From the NCBI GenBank assembly GCA_002397355.1, contig DHAI01000057.1, positions 1 to 7,437 of the forward strand: a stretch of 7,437 nucleotides of DNA. Direction: 5' to 3'. This DNA comes from Ruminococcaceae bacterium UBA4958. GTDB lineage: Bacteria; Bacillota; Clostridia; Oscillospirales; Acutalibacteraceae. Positions within the stretch are counted from its first letter, which is position 1; each line of letters begins with the position of its first letter. Of the stretch, positions 1 to 5,398 are shown piece after piece. The position numbers and the translations under genes are program-made. Below the pieces are notes generated by a model, which had not been told where the DNA came from, searched no databases, and worked only from the letters and a program-made list of their open reading frames with translations.

Positions 1-416
1 TTGTAATAAATCGGCTGGCCTTCCATAAACGCCACGGCGGCGTCATATTCGTTCCGGTTTGGGCGCGCGAAACGCTGCTCCACTTTCCACATGCGCCCAA
101 GGCGTTCTCCCTTGGTTCCGCGCAGCCCGCCAAACGTCACCAGCAGCCTGCACAGCGCAAGTTTCGGGTGGCCGCTGCGGAGAAGCGCGAAAAACGCCTG
201 ACGGATATTCAGCCGGTACTCCGGCGGAAAGAGCGGAGGCAGCAGATGAACCTGCTTCGGCACGCGGCCGAGGAACAGGCCCTCGTTTGCAAAAAGCTGA
301 AGGTCGACGTCATAGGCGCCGTAATCGAACAGGTTCAGAATCGTAACAAGGCTCTTTTCGATTCCGCCGCTGTGCAGGCTGTAGTTGACAAACAGGATTT
401 TTTTCTTCTCCGCCAT
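1..416 (-). CDS. GT4-type glycosyltransferase, N-terminal part (runs off left edge)
   Basis: This frame is open from an ATG at 416 to the window edge, giving 138 residues with no stop. The protein begins MAEKKKILFVNYSLHSGGIE, the nucleotide-sugar transferase N-terminus of GT-B fold family 4 enzymes: a beta strand followed by the HSGGIEKSL acceptor-side glycine loop (residues 15-22). Near the edge, EYDAAVAFMEG (residues 123-133) resembles the stretch these enzymes carry before the donor domain. The donor domain with its EX7E motif would lie outside the window. The start is supported by AAGGAG (minus strand, 423-428) six bases upstream. The gene follows the GT2 stop after 23 bases with no terminator between, so the two are probably co-transcribed and act on the same glycan. 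Sugar donor and acceptor cannot be read from the sequence. The missing 3' part is an edge effect, not evidence of a broken gene. Confidence 0.88.
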   Translation of the reverse strand, partial: MAEKKKILFVNYSLHSGGIEKSLVTILNLFDYGAYDVDLQLFANEGLFLGRVPKQVHLLPPLFPPEYRLNIRQAFFALLRSGHPKLALCRLLVTFGGLRGTKGERLGRMWKVEQRFARPNRNEYDAAVAFMEGQPIYY

Positions 417-439
417 GAGAGGCTCCTTCCTCACCGCGA

Positions 440-1504
440 TTATCGCTTGCGCGCGTTTTTCCGAAGCATCCGGGCATAATTGGAGTAAAACAGATACACG
501 GGCAGCGTCCAGCCGAGGCGCAGCAGACGCAGCACGAAGCGGTCGGATTCCGCCGCCTTCCGGAGATAGTCGGAACGCGCCGCCCGGCGCAGGACGGGAT
601 TGCGCAGGATGCCCCGCACTTCCTTCCAGCGCCCGCCGAAGCCGGCCGGGTTCGCCGGGCTGAAACAGTTGACAAGCGACGAATGGGCCGCGGAACGCAG
701 GTACCAAGCCAGGTGGCGCTCGCCGTACTTTTCCGCGAGCCCGCGGCCGGCCAGAATCCGCTCGACGGTCCCGTAGCACCGCGTCAGCATTTCCATCTTG
801 CGCGGGCGGTAGCGGGTGCTCAGCGAATTCGGGTTGTAGCGGTAGTGGTAGTACGCCCCGCCCACGACGAGCAGCCTTTTGCAGGCGCAGTGCGCCAAAA
901 CGGAAACCGGCAGGTCCTCGAGCATGATCTCCCGCTCGTCTCCGTAGCGGATGCCGTTCGCGAGGAACCAGCCGCGCAGATACATGCGCCGCCACGCGCA
1001 GCCCAGCATCTCCGTGCCGTGCCACGGGCTTTCGGACCTGTCGGGCCCGACGAGCTCGGCAAGGATTTTTTCCCGAACCTCTTCCCCCGATTCCGGGTAA
1101 TTCAGCGGGAGGCGGCATTCCCGCCGCGTGCCGGACTCCACATCCTCCCGGATAAAATTGAACAGGACAAGCTCGGCTGAGGCGGCCTCCGCCTCCGCGA
1201 AGAGGTTTCTCAGCATATCCGGCTCGATCCAGTCGTCGGAATCCAGAAAAACGAGGTATTTTCCCTTTGCCTGCCGGACGCCGAAATTGCGCGTGTCTCC
1301 CAGCCCGCCGTGCGGCTTCGTCAACACGCGGACGCGCGGGTCTCCCTCGTACTTTCTCGCCGCGGCGAGGGAACCGTCCGTGGAGGCGTCGTCGACAAGG
1401 AGGAGCTCAAAATCCGGAAAGCTCTGCGCGAGAACGCTTTCCACGCATTGGCCCAGATATTTTTCCACATTGTAAACAGGGACGATCACGCTGATCTGCG
1501 GCAA
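440..1504 (-). CDS. Family 2 glycosyltransferase (GT-A fold)
   Basis: This 354-residue inverting-type sugar transferase probably adds a sugar to a lipid-linked glycan at the inner face of the membrane. It opens with the textbook GT2 signature ISVIVPVYNVEKYL (residues 4-17). LLLVDDASTDGS (35-45) contributes the first nucleotide-binding aspartates. The metal-binding DXD is D88-S89-D90-D91 in VFLDSDDWIEPDML. The likely catalytic-base motif is E196-D197 in MLEDLPV, and YYHYRYNPNSLSTR follows at about 218-231, a stretch common in capsule and EPS GT2 enzymes. The C-terminal 100 residues are basic and arginine-rich and end NARKR, consistent with peripheral membrane contact. The start is TTG at 1504: it gives the family's usual N-terminus, and a purine-rich ribosome binding site lies six bases upstream. 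An in-frame TGA at 1526-1528 rules out a longer protein. It is the first gene of a leftward unit with its own promoter. Substrate is unknown. Confidence 0.93.
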   Translation of the reverse strand: MPQISVIVPVYNVEKYLGQCVESVLAQSFPDFELLLVDDASTDGSLAAARKYEGDPRVRVLTKPHGGLGDTRNFGVRQAKGKYLVFLDSDDWIEPDMLRNLFAEAEAASAELVLFNFIREDVESGTRRECRLPLNYPESGEEVREKILAELVGPDRSESPWHGTEMLGCAWRRMYLRGWFLANGIRYGDEREIMLEDLPVSVLAHCACKRLLVVGGAYYHYRYNPNSLSTRYRPRKMEMLTRCYGTVERILAGRGLAEKYGERHLAWYLRSAAHSSLVNCFSPANPAGFGGRWKEVRGILRNPVLRRAARSDYLRKAAESDRFVLRLLRLGWTLPVYLFYSNYARMLRKNARKR

Positions 1505-1510
1505 TGCGGG

Positions 1511-1521
1511 TCCTCCCTCCC
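1511..1521 (-). promoter_or_regulatory. Ribosome binding site deciding the TTG start of the GT2 gene
   Basis: On the minus strand the sequence GGGAGGGAGGA lies six bases before the TTG at 1504-1502. It is a strong Shine-Dalgarno match at ideal spacing. The only nearby ATG on this strand (1523-1521) lies at the edge of this purine run and is out of frame. The TTG is therefore the best-supported start even though it is a rare start codon. Confidence 0.8.
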
Positions 1522-1543
1522 ATTTTCAATAAATTACCTGAAC

Positions 1544-1572
1544 ATTATATCATCGAACGCCGGGATGCGCAA
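1544..1572 (-). promoter_or_regulatory. Sigma-A-type promoter for the leftward GT2 unit
   Basis: The minus strand carries a perfect TATAAT -10 box at 1549-1544, preceded by TGA so that it reads as an extended -10 (TGnTATAAT). Seventeen bases upstream is TTGCGC at 1572-1567, matching the first three bases of the -35 consensus. The predicted transcription start is near 1537, leaving a leader of about 33 bases before the TTG start. The weak -35 is compensated in principle by the extended -10. No experimental start site is available. Confidence 0.72.
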
Positions 1573-1600
1573 GGCTTCGACCGTGCCCGGGACGGAGGCG

Positions 1601-1629
1601 TTGAAATCCGGCGCGCGATATGCTATTGT
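1601..1629 (+). promoter_or_regulatory. Sigma-A-type promoter for the rightward GT4 gene
   Basis: TTGAAA at 1601-1606 (five of six bases match the -35 consensus) is followed by a 17-base spacer and TATTGT at 1624-1629 (four of six match -10). TGC directly precedes the -10, making an extended -10 element. The predicted start is near 1636, giving a leader of about 78 bases that contains the hairpin at 1655-1690. This promoter lies back to back with the leftward promoter; only 28 bases separate the two -35 boxes, so a regulator bound there could act on both directions. Confidence 0.65.
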
Positions 1630-1654
1630 AAAGAAAACACCGGACTTGAAAGAA

Positions 1655-1690
1655 GCCCGTGCGGCGCCGGTAAACCGACGCCGCACGGGC
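1655..1690 (+). promoter_or_regulatory. Strong leader hairpin upstream of the GT4 gene
   Basis: GCCCGTGCGGCG (1655-1666) and CGCCGCACGGGC (1679-1690) are perfect reverse complements, giving a 12-bp GC-rich stem. The 12-base interior can continue past a C/A mismatch as CGG-TAAA-CCG. The element lies between the predicted transcription start and the ribosome binding site (about 1696-1701), ending five bases before that purine run. There is no U-tract on the plus strand after it, so it is not a standard terminator in the direction of the GT4 gene. On the minus strand TTCTTT follows the stem, which might stop antisense transcripts. It may be a 5' mRNA-stabilising structure or a protein- or RNA-controlled leader; the sequence alone cannot choose. 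Confidence 0.7.
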
Positions 1691-1713
1691 CGTGGAAAGG
1701 ACAGCGTCCGTTT

Positions 1714-2823
1714 ATGAAAATCGCTTTCGTCTCAGCCGCGCAGTCGAGCCATACGGTAAAGTGGGTGAACGCCCTCGCGCGGAAAGGGCATACGGTCCGC
1801 CTGTATTCCCTGCCGGATCATGCGAACAGGCAGAAAAGCATTGATCCGGCAGTGGAAACCGTGCTTCTCAGGCACCCCGGCTTCAAAGGGTATTTTCTGA
1901 ACGCGGGGCAGCTCCGGCGGGAAATCGCATCCTTCGGGCCGGACATCGTCAACGCGCACTATGCCAGCGGATACGGCACCCTGGCGCGCCTAAGCCACGC
2001 GCATCCCCTGCTGCTTTCCGTCTGGGGAAGCGATGTCTATCAGTTCCCCTACCGGAGCGCCCTGCACAGGAAACTGGTGGCGGACAACATCGCCGGTGCG
2101 GATGCCGTCGCGTCGACAGGGTACAGGATGGCCGAGCAGGTGCGGCGCCTGTTCGGCGACGGAAAACAGATTTTTATCACGCCGTTCGGCGTGGACTGCC
2201 ATACCTTTTCTCCGCTGCGGAAAACGAAAAAGGGGTTTACGGTGGGCGCGGTAAAAGCCCTGGAACCCCCTTACGGGCTGGAAGATTTGATCCGCGCATT
2301 CCATCTGTTCCTGCGGAAGCTGCCGCCGGACGCGGAGGCCGAGCTGGAGATCTACGGAAAAGGAAGCCTTTACGGCAGCCTCCGGCAATTGATCGGCGAC
2401 CTGGGCCTCGACGGGAAGGCCTTTCTCCGCGGCGCCGTTCCGAACGCCGACGTTCCGGACGCCCTCCATGGAATGGACGTCGTGTGCCTGCCGAGCCTGC
2501 AGGAAAGCTTCGGCGTCTCCGCCGTGGAAGCCATGGCGTGCGGAATCCCCGTAATCGCCTCCGACGCGGACGGGTTTCTGGAAACGGTGGAAGACGGCGT
2601 CACCGGTCTGATCGTGCCGAAAAATGATCCCGAAGCCATTGCCGACCGGCTTTACAGGCTCGAACAGGACGCCGGGCTCCGGAAAGAGCTCGGGGAAGCC
2701 GGCCGCAGGCGCGTGCTGAGGCTCTACGACTTCGACCGGAATGTCGAAGCCATGGAAAAAGCTTACTGCGCCGTTGTCCGCAAGACGCGGAAAGCGCAGC
2801 CCGACGGTTCTTCCCCCGAATAA
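1714..2823 (+). CDS. Family 4 glycosyltransferase (GT-B fold)
   Basis: This is a complete 369-residue retaining glycosyltransferase. The N-terminal acceptor domain starts MKIAFVSAAQSSHTVKWVNA and has the usual GPDIVNAHYASGYG (75-88) and LLSVWGSDVY (100-109) segments. The C-terminal donor domain starts around the linker FTVGAVKALEPPYGLEDLI (175-193) and carries the EX7E motif E264-S-F-G-V-S-A-V-E272, which binds the nucleotide-sugar, then CGIPVIASDADGFLETV. Length is typical for the family. ATG 1714 is chosen because it gives the canonical N-terminus. The frame stays open upstream to 1504, but those 70 residues cover the promoter and hairpin and resemble no transferase. The purine run AAAGGA lies 12 bases upstream, slightly long spacing. 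The gene is a single-cistron unit ending at a strong hairpin. It probably builds the same surface glycan as its neighbours; sugar specificity is not readable. Confidence 0.94.
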   Translation: MKIAFVSAAQSSHTVKWVNALARKGHTVRLYSLPDHANRQKSIDPAVETVLLRHPGFKGYFLNAGQLRREIASFGPDIVNAHYASGYGTLARLSHAHPLLLSVWGSDVYQFPYRSALHRKLVADNIAGADAVASTGYRMAEQVRRLFGDGKQIFITPFGVDCHTFSPLRKTKKGFTVGAVKALEPPYGLEDLIRAFHLFLRKLPPDAEAELEIYGKGSLYGSLRQLIGDLGLDGKAFLRGAVPNADVPDALHGMDVVCLPSLQESFGVSAVEAMACGIPVIASDADGFLETVEDGVTGLIVPKNDPEAIADRLYRLEQDAGLRKELGEAGRRRVLRLYDFDRNVEAMEKAYCAVVRKTRKAQPDGSSPE

Positions 2824-2832
2824 GCGATAAAG

Positions 2833-2861
2833 CCGCCGTTCCCTTCGTTCGGGAACGGCGG
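2833..2861. terminator. Shared hairpin terminator between convergent genes
   Basis: CCGCCGTTCCC (2833-2843) and GGGAACGGCGG (2851-2861) form a perfect 11-bp stem around a 7-base loop. The element sits between the GT4 stop (2823) and the DUF4363 stop (2869), which converge 45 bases apart. The plus-strand tail AATCTATTC is only moderately U-rich. The minus-strand tail CTTTATCGCTTATTC is better. It is probably bidirectional, with stronger termination of the leftward transcript. Confidence 0.82.
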
Positions 2862-2868
2862 AATCTAT

Positions 2869-3249
2869 TCAGAAAAGGTTGTCCAGAGTCAGGAGCTCCG
2901 ATTCGTTCAGGTACCAGAACTGCGCCAGGCTGCGGTCGCATTCCGAAAGGAACTCTTCTCTCTGCTCATCCTGACACAGCTCCGGTAGCACGGCGAGCGT
3001 CTGGTCTATGTCTTCCAGCCTGTCATGAAGCATATAAAGGCACAGCACCCGGTGCGCATCACGCCAGTCAGACACGGCTTTTCTGCTGAAGGCGAGGGCC
3101 GTGTCCTCGTCTCCGCGCTCCTGCGCGGTCTTTGCTTCCTGCACTGTCCGTTCCATCTGCAAAGTCACCGCCCTCGTATGGCGCGCACCGAGGACGCTGA
3201 TTGTCAGCGTGAGGGCGAGGAGGACCAGCACCGCCCACATCCGCTTCAT
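2869..3249 (-). CDS. DUF4363 family protein, membrane-anchored
   Basis: This 126-residue protein has one N-terminal transmembrane segment or uncleaved signal anchor (MKRMWAVLVLLALTLTISVL, residues 1-20) and an extracytoplasmic, helix-rich, acidic remainder. The C-terminus LLTLDNLF (119-126) is typical of DUF4363 proteins, as are the QERGDEDTALAFSRKAVSDW segment (43-62) and a following RLEDIDQTL stretch (77-85). The function of DUF4363 is not established. The start ATG at 3249 overlaps the stop of the DUF421 gene as ATGA, which implies translational coupling. The frame is open further upstream to 3375, but that extension lies inside the DUF421 gene and lacks a hydrophobic start. DUF421 and DUF4363 genes are frequent partners in Clostridia, so the two products may act together at the membrane. 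Family assignment is from recognised motifs, not from a search. Confidence 0.85.
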   Translation of the reverse strand: MKRMWAVLVLLALTLTISVLGARHTRAVTLQMERTVQEAKTAQERGDEDTALAFSRKAVSDWRDAHRVLCLYMLHDRLEDIDQTLAVLPELCQDEQREEFLSECDRSLAQFWYLNESELLTLDNLF

Positions 3250-3923
3250 GCGCCGCCCTCCTTCCGCACGATGAAATAATCGCCCTTTTCGTCGGCGGTC
3301 ATCAGAAACACCTCCGGCAGGATGAGCCCCTTGGAATCGAGCACGTCGCTTACCCATTTCCGATCCTGACAGCACAGCGAAAGCGCAAAATCCGAGACCA
3401 CGCCGTCGCTGATCACGACGACTTCCAACCCCTTTTGCGGCTGCGCGACGCCGAGCGGGCCAGCCGTCGGCTGCTCTTTATCCGGTTTTTTGATTACGCT
3501 CAGCTTCCCGTTCGTCTCCACGATGGCAAAGTCGACGTCCTCGACGCTGAACACATCCTTCTGCCGGAGTTGCTCGCAAAGATCGTCCGTCGTCATACGC
3601 AGGCTTTTCATCTCCGTCTGCTGAAGCTTCCCGTGGCTGATGACGACAACCGGACGGCCGCAGATGACGCGGCGGAAAGCGGGGATTTTCAGCATCGCGC
3701 CGGACGCCGTGATCTCGCTGATCACCAGCACCGCAATGGGGATCAGGCCGCTGAGCAGGGGCTTTGCGGTGTCTTCCATCGGGACGGAAGCAAGGTTCGA
3801 GATCAGAAGCGTCACCACAAGTTCGCTCGTCTGCAGCTCGCTGATCTGCCGCTTGCCCATCAGCCGGACCGCCGCCACCACGACGATATACAGAAGAAGC
3901 GTACGGACAAATGAAATTGTCAT
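3246..3923 (-). CDS. DUF421/YetF-like membrane protein
   Basis: This 225-residue integral membrane protein has the DUF421 (YetF/YrbG) layout. There are two to three N-terminal transmembrane segments (about 3-22, 35-48 and 57-76), with the family's signature RLMGKRQISELQTSELV (20-36) and SNLASVPMED (42-51). A cytoplasmic YetF C-terminal domain follows, in which GRPVVVISHGKL (89-100) and the LRMTTDDLCEQLRQK segment (108-122) are characteristic. Molecular function is unknown; some homologues in Bacillus are linked to spore membrane properties. ATG 3923 is preferred because MTISFVRTLLLYIVV is the family's usual N-terminus and GGGTGA lies just upstream. A GTG at 3992 would add 23 residues without homology. 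It heads a two-gene unit with DUF4363. No convincing promoter was found in the 185 bases upstream. TACTAT near 3964 is a possible -10 but has no good -35. Confidence 0.92.
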   Translation of the reverse strand: MTISFVRTLLLYIVVVAAVRLMGKRQISELQTSELVVTLLISNLASVPMEDTAKPLLSGLIPIAVLVISEITASGAMLKIPAFRRVICGRPVVVISHGKLQQTEMKSLRMTTDDLCEQLRQKDVFSVEDVDFAIVETNGKLSVIKKPDKEQPTAGPLGVAQPQKGLEVVVISDGVVSDFALSLCCQDRKWVSDVLDSKGLILPEVFLMTADEKGDYFIVRKEGGA

Positions 3924-4016
3924 TAATTCACCCGCGATCCTAAAGATGCCGTTCCGTCTGATAGTATGGAGCAAATCAGCCGGGATATGCACGGCGCGGA
4001 AGCGGTGAAAAGCCGG

Positions 4017-4045
4017 AAAAGCCGCCTTCCCCGTTGGAAAGCGGC
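4017..4045 (-). terminator. Rho-independent terminator of the glycosyltransferase/Wzz operon
   Basis: Read on the minus strand, GCCGCTTTCC pairs with GGAAGGCGGC around the 5-base loop AACGG, a 10-bp stem with one G-T wobble, followed directly by TTTT and then CCGGCTTTTC. It lies about 64 bases past the Wzz-like stop codon (4109). The position and U-tract fit an intrinsic terminator closing the leftward operon and insulating the DUF421 unit from read-through. Confidence 0.82.
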
Positions 4046-4071
4046 CCTTCCGGTCCCTTTTTCCTAAGAAA

Positions 4072-4087
4072 TTTTCAGAATTGAAAA
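4072..4087. repeat. Short inverted repeat between the Wzz-like stop and its terminator
   Basis: TTTTCA and TGAAAA flank GAAT, giving a 16-base inverted repeat with 6-bp arms inside the intergenic gap. It is AT-rich in a GC-rich setting. It could be a weak stem near the 3' end of the transcript or a protein-binding site; nothing else supports either role. Confidence 0.45.
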
Positions 4088-4108
4088 GCTGCGGCCTAAC
4101 CGAAACCG

Positions 4109-5371
4109 CTATATGCCGGCGATCACGAAACCGGCGATCCTGCCGCCGCTTTCCTTGATGCCGCGAAGCGCGATGCGGAGCGCGTTGTACGTCGTGGAGC
4201 CGTATTTCGCCGCGACGACGACCGCCTGCGCGCTCGGGGCGATGCTCTCCGCGTCGGGGCAGGCAAGTTCTGCCGGCGCGCTTACGACGACCGCATCGTA
4301 ATCCGCCTCCGCTTCCGAAAGGAACTTCCCGAAGTTCCTGGCGAACAGATCCGCAGGGTCCGCTTTTTCGCAGGGAGAAGACGCGAGCAGATACAGGCCG
4401 GGCTGTACCGGAACCTCCACGGCGGCCTGCGCGGCGCTGCAGGAACCGCTCAGAACGTGGAAGAGCGTTTTCTCCGGGTTTACGGCAAACCGGTCGGCAA
4501 GCGCGGGCCTGCGCAGATCCGCATCCACCAGCAGGACTTTCCTGCCGGCCTGCGCGAAGGACGCGGCGAGACCCGCGGCGGTTTCCGCGCCGCAGGCGGA
4601 TTCGCTGACGCCCGTCACCAGGATGCTTTTGGCGGGACCGGCGGAATGGAGGAACACCGAACGGATTCTGCGGAAAGCGTCTTTATGCGCGGAGCCGCGC
4701 CTGTCGCCCGGAACGTCGCCGAGGAACTTTGTGCGCAAGGTTTCCTCCGCGGCGGCGCCCGCGCGGACCGTGTGGTCGCACAGCACACGGATCATGCCGT
4801 AGCACACGAAAACGATGAAGCCGAGGACCAGGCCGAGCAGACCCGCCTTTGCCATAGCGGACTTCTTCCCCTGCACTTTGCTCTCGTCGGCCTTTTCCAC
4901 GACGGTTACTTTCAGCTTCGGGGACGGGAACTGCTCCTGGATATCCCCGCCGAGGAGCTGCGCGGCAGTATCCGAAATCTTCGCCGCCATATCCGCGTCC
5001 GCCGTCTGGACGGTCAATTTCACGGCGAGGGAACTCTTCACCTGCTCCCCCGTGATCTTGCCGATCTGCTCCTTGTCGATGCCGAGCTCTGCGGCCGTCT
5101 TTTCCACCAGGTCGTTGGACGAGGCCTCCGCCACGGCGGTCTGGATCCTGTTGTTCAGGATACCGGGGAGCTGCAGGTTGCTGTTGATGTCCTCGCTCTC
5201 GGGTATGTCGCTGTTGAACAAAATGGTCGTGCTGGCGGAATAGGTGTACTTTGCCAGTTTCAGCGGCGCAATGCCGCAGATCAGGCCGAAAGCAAGGACA
5301 ACAATGAGGAAAGCGGCGCGCTTCTTCCGGAAGAAACGCAGAAAATCTGAAAAGCTCACATACATTTCCAT
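4109..5371 (-). CDS. Wzz-like copolymerase fused to a degenerate BY-kinase-like domain
   Basis: This 420-residue protein is a polysaccharide copolymerase and BY-kinase homologue in one chain, expected in the cytoplasmic membrane to control glycan chain length or export. TM1 is about residues 19-37 and TM2 about 176-195. The extracytoplasmic part between them starts YTYSASTTILFNS (42-54). The cytoplasmic domain keeps the oligomerisation-like motif D231-AFR-R-I-R237 (EX2RX2R type) and an intact Walker A' (KVLLVDADLRRP, 278-289). The Walker A loop, normally GEGKST, reads SESACGAETA (256-265) and has no lysine from 249 to 276. Walker B, normally DTPP, reads S364-A-P-A. No tyrosine cluster ends the chain; it stops FVIAGI. 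ATG 5371 has AGGAGG eight bases upstream. It is last in its operon, 27 bases after the preceding glycosyltransferase. The ATP-dependent kinase function is probably lost, while the structural role may remain. Confidence 0.92.
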   Translation of the reverse strand: MEMYVSFSDFLRFFRKKRAAFLIVVLAFGLICGIAPLKLAKYTYSASTTILFNSDIPESEDINSNLQLPGILNNRIQTAVAEASSNDLVEKTAAELGIDKEQIGKITGEQVKSSLAVKLTVQTADADMAAKISDTAAQLLGGDIQEQFPSPKLKVTVVEKADESKVQGKKSAMAKAGLLGLVLGFIVFVCYGMIRVLCDHTVRAGAAAEETLRTKFLGDVPGDRRGSAHKDAFRRIRSVFLHSAGPAKSILVTGVSESACGAETAAGLAASFAQAGRKVLLVDADLRRPALADRFAVNPEKTLFHVLSGSCSAAQAAVEVPVQPGLYLLASSPCEKADPADLFARNFGKFLSEAEADYDAVVVSAPAELACPDAESIAPSAQAVVVAAKYGSTTYNALRIALRGIKESGGRIAGFVIAGI

Positions 5372-5398
5372 CGGGGAAACCTCCTGTTATGTTTTTAT

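Noticed and set aside
1581..1595. Inverted repeat CCGT-gcccggg-ACGG as an operator
   Set aside because: Arms of only four bases are common by chance in GC-rich DNA; it is mentioned only as part of the divergent promoter context.
1504..1713. Open frame extending the plus-strand GT4 gene upstream by 70 codons
   Set aside because: It covers both promoters and the hairpin, encodes no glycosyltransferase-like sequence, and the canonical N-terminus begins at ATG 1714.
3924..3992. Longer DUF421 protein from a GTG start
   Set aside because: The extra 23 residues are not part of the family's usual N-terminus, and the ATG at 3923 has its own binding site and begins directly with the first membrane segment.
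4116..4139. Direct repeat of CCGGCGATC
   Set aside because: It lies in the last codons of the Wzz-like gene, encoding the repeated Ile-Ala-Gly near the C-terminus, and needs no other explanation.
4457..5350. Plus-strand open frame of 297 codons
   Set aside because: It is antisense to the Wzz-like gene, whose frame shows clear transmembrane and Walker A' motifs. The product looks like random arginine/glycine-rich translation.
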